NCBI RefSeq assembly: GCF_020379485.1
Contig: NC_063446.1
Span: 25,508,610-25,572,609 of the forward strand
DNA length: 64,000 bases
Source of the DNA: Brassica napus
Taxonomy: Eukaryota; Streptophyta; Magnoliopsida; Brassicales; Brassicaceae
Direction of reading: 5' to 3'
Position numbers and translations under genes: made by a program
Part shown: positions 36,160 through 48,415 of the stretch, one piece after another
Layout: each line of letters begins with the position of its first letter
Numbering within the stretch: position 1 is the stretch's first letter
The notes under the pieces: model-generated
Databases searched by the model: none
Seen by the model: the letters and a program-made list of their open reading frames with translations, nothing else
Told to the model about the DNA's origin: nothing

Positions 36160-38193
36160 TCAAATTTTGTTTTTGCGACCTGGCTTTCCTTTTCCACCAA
36201 TCAAATTCATCTTTCGTGACTGCTGACCAATGATATTAATAGTCGAAGATTTTTCACTAAGTGAAATGGAGTAGGCATCTCTGAAGTTGTTCATATCGTC
36301 GCTAATAAGATGCCAAAACAATGCTCCTGCAGCAGCACCGCCTTTTTGGGCAGACACGTAAATGATGTCGAACGCTGTAGTGAAGACGGCATCTCTCTGA
36401 GCCTGAGTATAGCCTGGTGCATCCGATGGTTTCCCAAATTCTCCTAGAATGAGAGGTTTTTTAAGAACGTTTTGCGCATCTTCGATGTGGCCTGCGAGAT
36501 TTTTTCTTAAGTAGTCCAATAGAGATTTCTCATCTAACTTAGGAAACCTGTAAATTCAAAAGCATGAAATATGTAATGTTGTTCAACTTAAAAAAAAAAC
36601 AATTGTTTTCCTAATGCAACACCCGAAGTTTAAGAAATGAGTTTTCTGTTTAATGGATGGAATAAAAAAACCGAATAAATTCATTCTATTTATTATTCAT
36701 CAAATTTATATTGAAATATAGTCAATTTATATATTTATTAAATTAATGGAATAATCATTTTATTTTATTATAAGAAAAATATATTTTTGTGAATGACTGA
36801 TGAAATAAACCCTTCTACATCATTCTATTCCATAAAATGATAATCCTATTGCATCCTAAAGAAATAATCCCATAAACCCTAAACTTATAAAACCAAACAT
36901 GTTTTGAGTAGAAGATAATTTATCCTCATATTGCATACTTTTGTCTATGGATATAAAAACAAAAGATTTAAAAAGTGCTAGTTTTTAGCGAAAAAAAATA
37001 CTAAAACAATTCATTCATGTGATGGACTACAATAGCAACGTAAATGATCTTTTATAAGTTGATGTGTTAAGGAATTATGTGAGTTTATTATTACCATGTG
37101 TCAGGGTAAGAGTGAACGGATGCGAAATCAATGGCATCAATATTGTGATTAGCGATGAAATCGCTTCCAACAATGTTGGCTGCAACCGGATTTAAAGAAG
37201 TCATTCTTTGAGGAGTTGATTGACCATAGAAGCCTTCAGATCCGGTAGATAGGAGATGCTTTGAGTCAAGTGATTTTACGTAAGAAGCCATTTCACTAAT
37301 CCAGGCCGTAAGGGTTTTCCCACTTGTATCTGCTCTGCATTGTGGCTCATTCATGAGCTCCCAAGCCATAATGGTTGGTTCATCTTTGTATGCAACTTTG
37401 GTAAATGTATTCACTCTGTTCAACACAGTCTAATAAAGCAAAAGATCATAGGTTATATAATTTAATTAGTATCTTATAAATATATGATGTTGAATGCTAA
37501 TTAAGGCTGGATGAAAATATATAGGTAACAGGGTTAGTTAGTTTAGTATGTGTACCTTGACGTGGTTCATGTATGCTTGTTTAAGAAAAGCGTTGGTGTA
37601 GAAATCGTCTTCGGATGTTACGGCTTGGCCTTTATCTTTAGCCCAAGCCACGTATTGTTTCTTTCCTCCGAAGTCAGGAAAGTTATTGACAAATGCGATT
37701 ATCATTTTTATACCGACTCTTTTTGCTTCGGCTATCGAAAAATCCAAACCCTTTCCACCATCAAAGATGTAAAACGAATTATTAACATTAAAAAAAGATA
37801 TTTAGATTTAAAGGCTTCACAATTGTTGAGTAAACTCTAGACTTCACATGCATGTGTACTTACCTGAAACGTTTGTTCATCGTAGGAACCAAGGTTGGTT
37901 TGGAGAGCACGGTAACCGCCATCACGGAATCCCCACGTGCGTGCGATGGTCAGACCCTGACCGGCCGCGTTCTCAAGGGCATGTGTGACCTTGTACCTTG
38001 TGTTCGGATCGGTGGCTTCGTACATGAGCCAGTAGGCATTGAATCCATTGGCGTAAAATGGTTCACCGTTCAGAATGAACTGGACTCCTTTCCTACTCAC
38101 GAAACCATCACTTGACGCAGCTTCTACTTCTAGATCGTTGTAGCTGTGTGTGATCACAAACGCTAGAAACACGATCAAACACAAACACTTCAT
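36160..38193 (-). CDS. MAN3: Mannan endo-1,4-beta-mannosidase (GH5 family), 415 aa, four exons
   Basis: Secreted endo-beta-mannanase that cleaves beta-1,4-mannosidic bonds in cell-wall mannans. Exons on the minus strand: 38193-37864, 37750-37556, 37429-37095 and 36547-36160, totalling 1,248 bases in phase. Residues 1-17 ([17 protein letters not shown]) form a signal peptide. The GH5 (beta/alpha)8 fold follows ([60 protein letters not shown]). The acid/base Glu is in ELMNEP and the nucleophile Glu in LGEFG; both are present. The basic tail [10 protein letters not shown] ends the protein. Intron 3 (547 bp) is the longest. The MAN3 assignment rests on position and similarity; MAN4 is equally possible. 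It appears intact. A TA-dinucleotide run lies about 55 bp upstream of the ATG. Confidence 0.88.
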
Positions 38194-39335
38194 TTTGTTA
38201 TTTACTTTGTTTTTGCTTTTGTTCTCTATTGTCTTCAGTGAGTACATATATATATATATATATATGCAAGGCTTAAGTGCTTTCTTACAGTTATAATATA
38301 TATAACCATGCATGAACATTCTTACATTCATTAATCTGTTGATTTACATACTTACTGTCATGATTCTGTACCAGCTATGGTCATTTTAATGTAACATTTT
38401 AGGAACGAAATATTTCAAATAAAATAAAAAGATTTTCTTACGAGGTTTAGCTATGCCGTTTTTCTTAATTATTATATAAACTGTTTACACAATAATTATA
38501 ATATGTAATACCTAACCCGATTATTCAATTTCTCTAAATGATAAGTAATTGGAAAATTAGATGATATATGTGTGAGATATTTTTCCCTTTAGTTTTTATT
38601 GAGTCTGCTCGAATAACATCAAAAAGCTGTCTTTTCAGGGGTTTTAAGATATATTATTGAGAGTAGCATTACAAGAAAAAATATTTTAAACACAATGACA
38701 TTTACGAGAAAAGTAATATACAGTATATAGCAACCCTCGATTTTCTCCTTTGAAGAGATAGAGAATATGTTGTAGTCTTGTAGACTGCCAAAAATTTACA
38801 GCTAACAAATTTTAAATTTTGTAACTACAAAAGATTCTGATAAATTTTGTAAATTGTCAATGTACTTCACTGATCAGTGATGATTCACTTTTATTCATTC
38901 CTTTTGCTGGCTTGGTAAAAATGCCGGTTAATTCATCAGTGGTATGAGACACTCATGTTTCATCTTGGGTCCAGTCACACACCTTTTGCTTAGTTTGGTA
39001 TAAGGCTTTGATATTCGGCCATTTGGATTATTCGATCTAACCAAATGGGGATTAGTGAAAGTGAGTTTATACTTAAGTAATGGGGACATTAGAATCGGCA
39101 CCTAACTAAACTTAAGACCCCTGAAAAAGACGAATTTTTGTTTGGTTTTATGAACGGATTTAGATATGTTTTCGGAGCATCTCTAATCCTATTCAATTTT
39201 CGGTCCAGAATACAATAATACATTTTTACCTTTTATTTTATTTTAATCCAAATATAGTAGAGTTAAATTGAAATTCAACTATATTATCTATTATAACAGT
39301 ATTCTACTTTTTATCAAAACAATTATTCTATTTTA
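38194..39335. other. Intergenic DNA upstream of the mannanase gene
   Basis: Promoter side of the mannanase gene, with a TATATATA run at about 38247-38264. The rest is AT-rich without a supported gene. Confidence 0.35.
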
Positions 39336-39359
39336 TCTTATATATTAAAATAGAAGTCA

Positions 39360-39800
39360 CACTACAAGAAAATACAAGTATAGCGACGGTCAAAATCCTC
39401 ATTATTTCCTCGTAAAAGAAGGGTTACGAAGAAATGGCGATGAAAGGCGTTTCGTCGTTATATGTTTGTCGTAAGAGAAGATTCGTCGCCATTTCCTCGT
39501 TCATTAGCGAGGTTATATTTTCCTCGTAAAGAAGAATTAAGGTTTCGTCGTAAAGACCACGTGGGGTTTCCACGTAATGCGGTCGTTGTGTTTCCTCGTA
39601 AGTAACTCGAAAAGGATTCGTCGTAAAAGACCCGCAAAAACCTCTAAATATATTCGTCGTAATAAAAACGTAAATAACACGAAAGTAATTCGTCGTAATA
39701 GAATCGTAAAGTATACGAAAACGAATCCACGTAAAATCCTCGTTAATAGTTCCTCGAGATTTTGTCGTTAATTTTCCTCGTTAATACATCGGGAATTAGC
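39360..39800. repeat. CACTA left subterminal region
   Basis: The terminus is followed by many copies of TTCGTCGTAA, TTCCTCGTAA and their complements. These are the expected binding sites of the element's own protein; the binding is inferred. Confidence 0.75.
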
Positions 39801-39994
39801 TACGAAATTACTTTGTTTTCTATTTACTGAATTTATAAATAAAAATAAAATAAAAATTATATTTATTTAATTTATTAATAAAATTTTAATTGAAATTAAA
39901 TCGAATAGAAAATTTTTTTTGGCCGAATCAAAATGAAATTATATAATATATAAATAAGTTTTGAATTTTAAAATACAATAACAAAAAAAAAAAA

Positions 39995-41894
39995 CTAATG
40001 CTGCATTGCCGCGTCGTAGAATTCCTCGCTCCTTCTCGAGAGATCTGCCTCGTTGACTTGCACGGATGCCTCGCCTGGGATGGGGTTTTGTTGTTTCATG
40101 GTCCTGAACATGGCCTCCCATTCCGGATTTGTGGCCGCTATGACGTCCAAGAAGTTCTCGAGACCACTCATACGAGCTGTGAACGACGTTTTTGTCGAGG
40201 CCAACTCGTTTTGTGTCGACGACAGCTGATGTTGTGTCGTCTCCAACACGTCGCGCAGCTCAGAGACTTCATCATCCCGTCTCTGGCCATAAGAGGAAGT
40301 CGCTCTCGGAACATCGTTGACGGAACCAATCCCCAACACACGTCCCTTTTTCCTAGGAGCGACCTTAAAAAACAATAAAATATATATTAAAATTTAAATT
40401 TTAAAGTAAAATGGAATTAATAAAAAATTTATATAAAATTTACCTCCTCGTAAATTCTATCCACTTCTATTGTGGATAAGACGACGGGTGATCCGTCGGC
40501 GGACTCCTGCGCCAGCTGGGTCTCACGCTCGTCAATACGAGCTGCCACATCGTTGTAGATCTTCTCAGACTTCTCATCTACAAATTCGCCCGCCTTGTTC
40601 TTGTGGGTCCGATCGAAAAGTTCCATAAGAGTCGGTATACGACCCAACTCCTTGGCCTAAAAACAGTTGAGAAAGTTTTTATTATATATATATATATATA
40701 TATTAAAAATTTAAAAGTTAAATATTTAAATTACGTACCATTTCCAAACGGACGCGGGCGTGTGGCTTTTGGCCCGTACTATGTTGCATCGCCCTGTGGC
40801 CGTGCTCATCTACCGAGTTACGGGAGGCGGAGCAAGACTGGGCGACTCTCATGGCATCAGGATCCCTCCAATAACGGATGAGGCCATCCCACACGTCCGT
40901 GGTGATGGTTGCGGGTTTGCCCCGCTCATAGCCCTTCACGATCCAGTCACCCTTCCAGTTGGAGACCGTGTCCAACAAACGTTTCTTCGCCTTGTCGATA
41001 AACTCTTTCCGCACCTTCTCATTGACCCCCATGGACCAATTAAATTTTTGCTGCAAAAAACAAAAATATTAATAATTAGTTTAGAAAAATAAAATTTTAA
41101 AAAATATAAATCAGGAATAAATTGTAAAAACTTACAGCGTAAATCTTGAACCACGTCCTTCTGATGTAGATCGGAGTGGATTTCCAGTTGGGATGTGGCA
41201 TGGAGAAGTAACCTTTAATCGTCTCGGTTACTTCTGTTGCAAGGCAGTTATCAACCCCAAACCTGGAAAAAAAAAATTTAAAGTTTTAAATATTTATTAA
41301 GGTCACAAATGAATTTTAAAAAATTAATGTAACATACATACCAGAGAGTTCCGTCAGGTCGGTCGGGGTCTATGATCGGTAAGCCTTCTCTGCCTGGCAA
41401 ACCGAGGATGTCCTCAACAGTGTACTGAGAGTAAGGACAACTCGGTGGCACCATCAAATCAGCATGAACCTGATTGGCGGGCATCTGAGGAGGCACATGA
41501 GGAGCTGGCATCGGAGGAGGAGCTATCGGAGGAGGCACATGAGGAACTGATGGCGATGCCGTAGAAGAAGGCGAGACTCTCTGAGAAGATTGAGTCTCGG
41601 GGACGGTCTCCTGCTGACCCGAAGAACCGGGAGCTGAAGAAGAACCGGGAAGTGAAGGCGGGTCTAACCGACTACCCGGTTGACCGAACATCTGCGAGTA
41701 GTGAGCAGTACGCTGGTTTAAATTTCTAAATTAAAATCAAGAGTAAAAAAAAAATTATGAACAGTATTAACTACTTAATTAATAAAATTACGAAACCTAA
41801 ATTTTCTAAACTAATTTCCTAAACTAAATTCCCTAAACTAACCACCTAATCTAAATTCCCTAAACTACTTAGAGAGGAATGAGAGACTTACCAT
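39995..41894 (-). CDS. CACTA PF03004-type protein (Ptta/En/Spm, TnpA-like), 464 aa, six exons
   Basis: By analogy with En/Spm TnpA it may bind the subterminal repeats; that is inference. Exons on the minus strand: 41894-41892 (the ATG alone), 41712-41342, 41262-41136, 41050-40739, 40656-40444 and 40363-39995, totalling 1,395 bases in phase. The N-terminus is proline/serine-rich (residues about 8-90). The conserved core follows ([83 protein letters not shown]). A C-terminal coiled coil ([20 protein letters not shown]) ends AAMQH. The start is supported by ATG|GTAAGT joined to an acceptor giving [14 protein letters not shown], which aligns with the decayed copy at 1215. An alternative is initiation at the internal Met at 41691. 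Confidence 0.8.
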
Positions 41895-41929
41895 GGCGAG
41901 AGGAAATAGAGATAAGGCTGTAGAGAGGA

Positions 41930-42135
41930 AATAGAGAGGAAATGAAGAGGGCTGCGGTTTCGCCTATATATAGGATTAGGTTTCGTCGAAGATTCGTCGC
42001 AAAATGACGAGGAAAGACAGAGGCCCGTTTTTCGTTTCGTCGCAAGGCCCACGCAAATTAACGAGGAAATACAGAGGCCCGTGTTTTATTTTACGTCGTT
42101 CTTGCGACGATTTTTGTTTTTATCATCGACATTAC
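41930..42135. repeat. Internal cluster of TTCGTCGCAA motifs upstream of the PF03004-type gene
   Basis: Just upstream of the second gene's start, TTTCGTCGAAGATTCGTCGC, GACGAGGAAA and TTTACGTCGTTCTTGCGACG resemble the terminal motifs of the element. The same arrangement occurs in the decayed copy (690-935). It could serve as the second gene's promoter. Confidence 0.6.
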
Positions 42136-42639
42136 GTGCAAATAGCGAGACTTTTTTTGCTAACCCCTAAAATCTTAAACCCCAAACCTCAAACCCTATC
42201 TTTCTTATCTCCAGACCTCAAACCCTATCTTTCTTATATTTCTTATCTTATACTTCATATATTTCTAACCCTTTAACTTCAATATATATTTTTTTGAATT
42301 TGAAAGGTTTAATACGTTGAAAAACTATTTTACAAATTTTGAATTTGACATATCACACAACAAATCAAACACACTCTACAAATCAAATATGAAAGGTTTA
42401 AAAACAAAAAAAAAAAGAGAAGAAGATATTTGAATACAAATGATGTAGATTTATGTGGGCTACACTTACGTATCTCGTCATATGTGTTTCCAATATCTTT
42501 CTTCTCTTTTTTTTTTAAGTTTATATAAAATAGAAAATAATTTTTTTTTAGTTTATATGAAGTAGGATGGGGAGTTTTAGGGTTTGCACATTTGGGGTTT
42601 AGGGATTTGGGTTTCATTTTTGTTTAGGGTTTATATTTA

Positions 42640-42990
42640 CCGACGAATTAACGACGAAAAGTAAAATAAAAAAGCGGACCTCGCTCATTCCACGTAAGTT
42701 CACGAGGCTCTTACGACGTTTTGATCTTACGTGGAATAAGCGAGGTCCGCTTTTTTAATTATAAAGCGTCTCTTATTCCACGTAAGTTCACGAGGCTATT
42801 ACGACGTTTTGATCTTACGTGGAATAAGCGAGGTCCGCTTTTTTAATTATAAAGCGTCTCTTATTCCACGTAAGTTCACGAGACTATTACGACGTTTACT
42901 GTTACCGTGGAATATGCGAGGTAATGTATTATAAATCGTCGTAAGATTCCCGTGAGGTAACGTGGAAAGTACGACGACTGTCTCTAAACC
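42640..42990. repeat. Tandem palindromic repeats of about 85 bp between the two CACTA genes
   Basis: An inverted repeat with arms of about 31 bp (42668-42698 and 42726-42756, containing AGCGGACCTCGCT and ATTCCACGTAAG) is partly duplicated in tandem, giving three copies of TTATTCCACGTAAGTTCACG. Such a sequence can fold into stable hairpins in RNA or single-stranded DNA. 42135-42640 and 42990-43174 hold no gene. Confidence 0.75.
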
Positions 42991-43174
42991 CCTAAAACGA
43001 AACCCCAAACCCCAAACCACATCTTCTTTATCTTCTACTTCATATATCAAACACTTCTATCCTTTAACCTCAAGCAATTCATTCTAATCCAAACCGAAAA
43101 TTATAAAAACACAATTCCTTTACTTATAATTAATGTCGATATCTTATTTATAAATAAAATCCCATTATCTTTAA

Positions 43175-46100
43175 TTATATATAATAAATCAAACTCATAC
43201 AAATATCAAATACATTAATCGGATTCATCGACATTCTCGTCATCACTTGAAACATCATCATTTTCATGAAACTCGTCTTCAACAGCTTCCTCCGTGGGAT
43301 CTTCGGTAAGATCTTCATACTCGTGATTATGCGGATCAATGAGAAGGATGTCATCAATTTTTGTTCAGGTTCATGAACTTCATTTATTTGTTCTTCTTGC
43401 AATGGTGGTTCTTCTCCTATGATGATTCGTCCTCGAGGTGTAACTTTGATCACGGCTAACCAATTTATACCCGACTCTCTCATCCGAGGGTATGGAAGGA
43501 AGCTAACTTGGTCTGCTTGTGAAGCTAAGATGAAGGGCTCGAATTTGTTGTACCTCCGGCCACCGTTGACATCTACTACACCGAATTTGTTCAACCGAAC
43601 ACCTCTATTGACGACGGGGTCGAACCATTCACACTTGAAGAGGACGCATTTTAGCTTCAATATCCCTGGGAATTCGACTTCAATAATCTCCGTCAAGATT
43701 CCGTAGAAATCTGTTTCTCCTTTCACACAAATTCCATAGTTACTGGTTGCCCGCTGTTTACCATACTCATATGTGTGAAAAGTATAGCCTCGTGTGAAAT
43801 ACATCTGTGATGTGGTGACCTTTACAAGTGGAGATTGAATTACTTTGTGTAACCACTTAGGATAATCTGCATCGTCGTCATAATCAACCTATTTAAAAAT
43901 AAAAAGAACGTTGAAATACAAATCATTCATGTATGAAAATTTTAAAAGTATTTGATTAATACCTGATTCTTCAACCACTTAACAAAGTGTTGATCTTTTC
44001 TTTTGTCTACGTCACTTGTGGATATACCAGGAAATGTTTCTTCGACTTGTGAAACAAACATGCTGTAAAATCACATTTTACATGAATTAATCTCTCTCAA
44101 TTATATAATGTATACTCAATTTAAGTTACCTTTCAAAATAACGCATCAATGGATCCTCGCAATTGAGTAGAATATAGGTGTGTGCACTATGAGCGTCTTC
44201 TTCACTCGACCACCAAACCTGTTTTGATTTCCCACCAAGTCGTCCAATCTGGCTAAAGATTTCTGGAACACCAACAACTGCATATGTGGGCGCAACGCCA
44301 CCATCATCATATCTTCTTGGAGCTCTTCTTCGGGTACGTACTTTTGACGCAAAGTAGTACGATGTGAAGTGAGAAACTTCTTCTGTCAAACTTCCAGCAA
44401 TTATAGAACCTTCAACTTTGGCGAGGTTCTTTGCTTTTCCCTTCAAATATTTCATGGCTCGCTCGTACTGATACATCCATCCGTAATGTACCGGTCCACG
44501 AAGCAATGCCTCATATGGGAGGTGGATAGCTAGATGCTCCATCACGTCAAAAAAGCCTGGAGGAAATATCTTCTCCAAGTTGCACAATAAGATAGGAATG
44601 TTCTCCTGAAGCTGTTCTACGACTTCTTCTTTAAGAGTGCGTGTGCTCAAATCCCTGAAAAATGCTCCAATGCCTATTCCAAAAACAATTAAACACATTG
44701 TTAGTCAAATACTATTATTGTAAACTAAACCAATTTAATATTATTGTCCTATTGTAAACTACCTGCAAGTGCTTCATGTACGTTTGTTGGAAGTAGCTCC
44801 GCAAATGCAAATGGCAGAAGTCGTTGCATAAAGACATGACAATCATGACTCTTCATCCCGGAGAACTTTTGACCCTTTTCAACACATCTTGAAAGATTTG
44901 AAACATACCCATCAGGGAACTTCACTTCTGATGCCACCCAATTGAACAAAACCGACTTTTTTTCTGAAGACAATCTAAAAATTGGAACGGGAACTTGGCC
45001 ATTGCTTTTTATATGTAACTCACTTCTTGAGCAAATATCCGGCAAGTCCAACCTCGATTTTATGTTGTCTTTTGTCTTCCCTGGGACATTCAATATTGTA
45101 TTCATGATGTTCTCAAAGAAATTCTTCTCTATATGCATCACATCAAGGTTGTGGCGCAGAAGAAGATCCTTCCAATATGGTAACTCCCAAAATATACTCT
45201 TCTTGTGCCAGTTGTGATGAACACCGTAAGAATCAGGCATATTACGAGGGACATGCCAATTACCACCCCAGCGAACTGTTTCGTTAGCTCCGTGATAGTC
45301 GATTTGCGCTTCAATTTGTTCTCCAGTTAGATATGGAGGAGGAGTGTCTCTCACAACCTTTTTGTGCCTAAACAAATTCTTGTTTCTTCGGTACGGATGG
45401 CCAACTGGAAGAAATCGACGGTGACAATCGAACCAACTTGTCTTTCTACCATTCTTCAGTTGAAATGCATCTGTCGTTCCATTACAATATGGACAAGATA
45501 ATCTCCCATGTGTAGTCCATCCAGACAACATCCCATAGGCAGGAAAGTCACTTATGGTCCACAAAAGCATAGCTCGCATCGTAAAATTCTTCTTCGTTGA
45601 GCAGTCATACGTCCTCACCCCTGTTGACCACAAATCCTTCAACTCTTTTATCAGTGGTTGTAGGAAAACATCAAGTGACCTTTTTGGATGCTTCGGACCG
45701 GGTATTAATATGGTCAAGAATAAAAACTCCCGTTGCATGCACATCTCCGGTGGCAGGTTGTATGGCGTAAGAAAAACTGGCCACAATGAATATTGTCTCC
45801 CTGACATTCCAAATGGACTAAATCCATCTGTGCATAATCCGAGGTACACATTCCGGCTATTGCTAGCGAAATTCGGATGTACTTTGTTAAAATGTTTCCA
45901 GGCTCTTGCATCTGATGGATGAGTCATCTCACCATCCGTCTGAGTATGCTCGGCATGCCACCTCATCTTTCCAGCAGTCTGCTCCGATTGGTACAATCTT
46001 TTCAATCTATCTGTAATTGGTAGGTACCACATCCTTTGGTACGGTACCCTATTACGTCCCCTTCCTTGCGGCTTGAATCGTGGTTTCTTGCAGAATCGAC

Positions 46101-46875
46101 ATTCTTCCAACTTCTCATCATCTCCCCAGTAGATCATGCAGTTGTCGATGCAAACATCTATCATCTCCGAAGGCAACCCAAGACTATAAACCAGTTTCTG
46201 AATCTCATAATAAGAATCAGCAGACTCATTGTCTTCCGGCAAATACTCTTTAAATAAATCTGCCCATTCGTTCATGCAACTTTCAGGTAGATTGTGATCA
46301 GTTTTAATATTCATCATTCTAGCAGCCAATGACAATTTAGAGAGACCTTCTCTACAACCACTGTAAAGTGGTTGATTTGCCGCATCTAACATTTCATAAA
46401 ACTTTTTTGAATCTATGTTAGGTTCTTCATCTTCATCATCATGAGCTACGAATGCATCAGTTACCATATCATGAACCCTATCATAATCTACCATCGGCTG
46501 ATCCTCCTGATGGTAACTATGTGCATTATGCAATTGATGATCAACCGGTTCTTCTTGAAAGTTGCTATTACTACTACTAGCTTCATTCTGATCATAACTA
46601 TAACCTTCTCCATGTTGAAACCAGATATAATAATTTGGCGTGAAACCTCTATTTACTAAATGCTTCCAAACATTTTCACGATTTGCCAACTTTGAATTGT
46701 TACATTTCCTACAAGGACAGAATATTTTACCGCTTTCTTGGGCGAGCGGTGTAGAATCTGCTTGATGCATAAAACGCTCCAACCCAGCAAGATATTCTTT
46801 CGTCACTCTCCCGTTAGCATCTCTATGCATATACATCCACCTCCGCAACTCGAAAATATTTCCCAAGCCCGACAT
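43175..46875 (-). CDS. CACTA transposase (Tnp2-type, TnpD-like), about 1,156 aa, four exons
   Basis: Catalyses element excision and insertion. Exons on the minus strand: 46875-44763, 44673-44130, 44062-43963 and 43888-43175, all phases closing. The N-terminal transposase-associated domain has Cys/His zinc ligands (IFCPCRKCNN, VWKHLVNRGF). The Tnp2 core follows (CMIYWGDDEKLEECRFC, YLGLCTDGFSPFGMSG, AMLLWTISDFPAYGMLSGW, CPYC, HNLDVMHIEKNFFENIMNT). Then come DUF4218 (IGAFFRDLSTRTL, HLAIHLPYEALLRGPVHYGW) and DUF4216 (GETDFYGILTEIIEVEF, LFKCEWFDP). ATG 46875 is the first in frame. After EPEQK a one-base loss relative to the other copy puts the acidic tail (about 50 residues) out of frame, replacing it with a basic stretch ending SLIYYI. 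The catalytic part is intact. Confidence 0.85.
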
Positions 46876-46979
46876 TTTTTTCACGTTTTTTTTTCTTGTT
46901 GGTGTGCTTAAAATTATGTTCAAACCTCCATATTTATAGAAAATTTTCGAATCTGGTAGTTGAATTTTGCTAGGAATTT

Positions 46980-47288
46980 ACGACGAAATATTAGGTTGGT
47001 TGCAAAAAAAACGTGTTAAGTTGGAAGATTTCTCGTTCTTTCCTCGTAAGTTATTTCCTCGTAAAAATCATGCTAATCTTACGACGAATTTGCGACGAAA
47101 CACATTTTTCTCGGAATAACCACGTCAACTTACGACGATTTTACGAGGAATCGCTTTACTCGGTATTTTACAAGGCCGTTACGAGGAAACTTTATTTCCT
47201 CGCAATTTCATCGTTAAGTCAACGTAATTTCACGAGGATTAGTTTTCCTCGTTAAATTTCCTTGCTAAAACTGTGTTTTCTTGTAGTG
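46980..47288. repeat. CACTA right subterminal region (5' end of the element)
   Basis: Copies of TTTCCTCGTAA, TTACGACGA and TTACGAGGAA in both orientations lead to the inverted repeat TTTTCTTGTAGTG. It should contain the transposase promoter, since the transposase ATG lies about 105 bp inside. Confidence 0.75.
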
Positions 47289-47795
47289 TCATGACTTCTT
47301 TCATGTGTGATTTTTTTATTTGGATCATTTCCTAAGAACTATATTAATTTTTTTTCTTCATATTTTAGTTAGAATATCTTTCAATATCTTTACTTTTTTA
47401 TTTGAAATGCAACTCAATATTTCTAAAAAATATATAACAAAATCTTTGAAAGATCTTTCTTTTTTTTATCTCTTTGAAAGATCTTTTTAGAAATGTTTTG
47501 AAAAAATCCAAAAAATTAACATTTTAAATTATAATTATCCTAAAATATGATGAGTTTTGATGTAAAATGAAAATATTATAATTAAATAATGAAAATGATA
47601 AATAAAAATCATAAATTCATTAAATGACAAATGAGTTATACTATGCTAAAATTTTGCTTAAAGTTATACTACCGATATGAGCAAATAATATCATATAATT
47701 TTTTTAAAAAAAAACGTAACCACTCTTAAATATTTTTTGAATAAATAATTATTTTTAAATTTAATCCACTGAAAAATAATACCCGCACAATCTAG

Positions 47796-48415
47796 TTCCG
47801 TATTAAAACATCATACATTAGCACCCACAACGATGCTGTTTTGACTACGTTTTTTAAAAAAAAAAATTAAAAAATCTAAAAAAGAGAGAAAAAAAAAAAG
47901 AGATATGGGAATAATCGATTATGGAGAAAGACAATAGAATATGTCCACATGTTATAATTAGTGTACCTTCATATATTTTGTTTAAAGCTAATTATTTAAT
48001 TAATTTTAGATAATAATAATATAATTAGTGTAGCTTCATATATTTTGTTTAAAGCTAATTATTTAATTAATTTTAGATAATAATAATTATTATTATTATA
48101 ACTAAGAGATACTCTCCTTATATCTCAACCAATGTTGATGTTCTGAGACCTAGAATGTGACTGGATGACATCTATAGCGTTAATAAAGTAGAGTAAAAAA
48201 GTTTTCAGCTGACTTATGCTATTATTAACCAATCAAGTGGAACATATATTCAACCAAGTTACGCCAAAAAGAAATAAAAGTCAGGTAATCTATTTCTCTA
48301 AATTAGTAGAAAGAGAAACGTTGCGCTGAGTTTCACTATTACTTTTCCACTTTTTTTTTATTTTTTTCATTTCACCTTTTTTCTCCACTTGTTATCCATC
48401 ACAACCCTAGTAATA
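47796..48415. repeat. Intergenic DNA with a 67-bp tandem duplication
   Basis: Units at about 47956-48022 and 48023-48089 (AATTAGTGTA, then GCTAATTATTTAATTAATTT) differ at one base near their starts. An ATT run follows. No gene. Confidence 0.7.

Larger units (their letters stand above)
39360..47288 (-). mobile_element. CACTA (En/Spm) transposon, complete, 7,929 bp
   Basis: Perfect 13-bp terminal inverted repeats (CACTACAAGAAAA at 39360-39372 and its complement at 47276-47288) are flanked by the 3-bp target duplication TCA (39357-39359, 47289-47291). Subterminal TTCGTCGTAA and TTCCTCGTAA motifs fill both ends. Two spliced genes on the minus strand encode a Tnp2-type transposase and a PF03004-type protein. 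Only one coding lesion was seen, in the acidic tail of the transposase, so the copy could be active or recently so. Confidence 0.95.
39336..47795 (+). mobile_element. Helitron G, about 528 bp, split by a CACTA insertion
   Basis: The 5' end A|TCTTATATATTAAAATAGAA lies 24 bp left of the CACTA terminus. The 3' end ACCCGCACAATCTAG|T (47781-47795) lies 507 bp right of it. Removing the CACTA element and one TCA leaves a short non-autonomous Helitron. The 3' hairpin is degenerate. Confidence 0.65.

Noticed and set aside
43963..44062. Suspected frameshift in exon 3 of the CACTA transposase
   Set aside because: A recount of the boundary bases gives a 100-base exon with all phases closing, so there is no lesion here.
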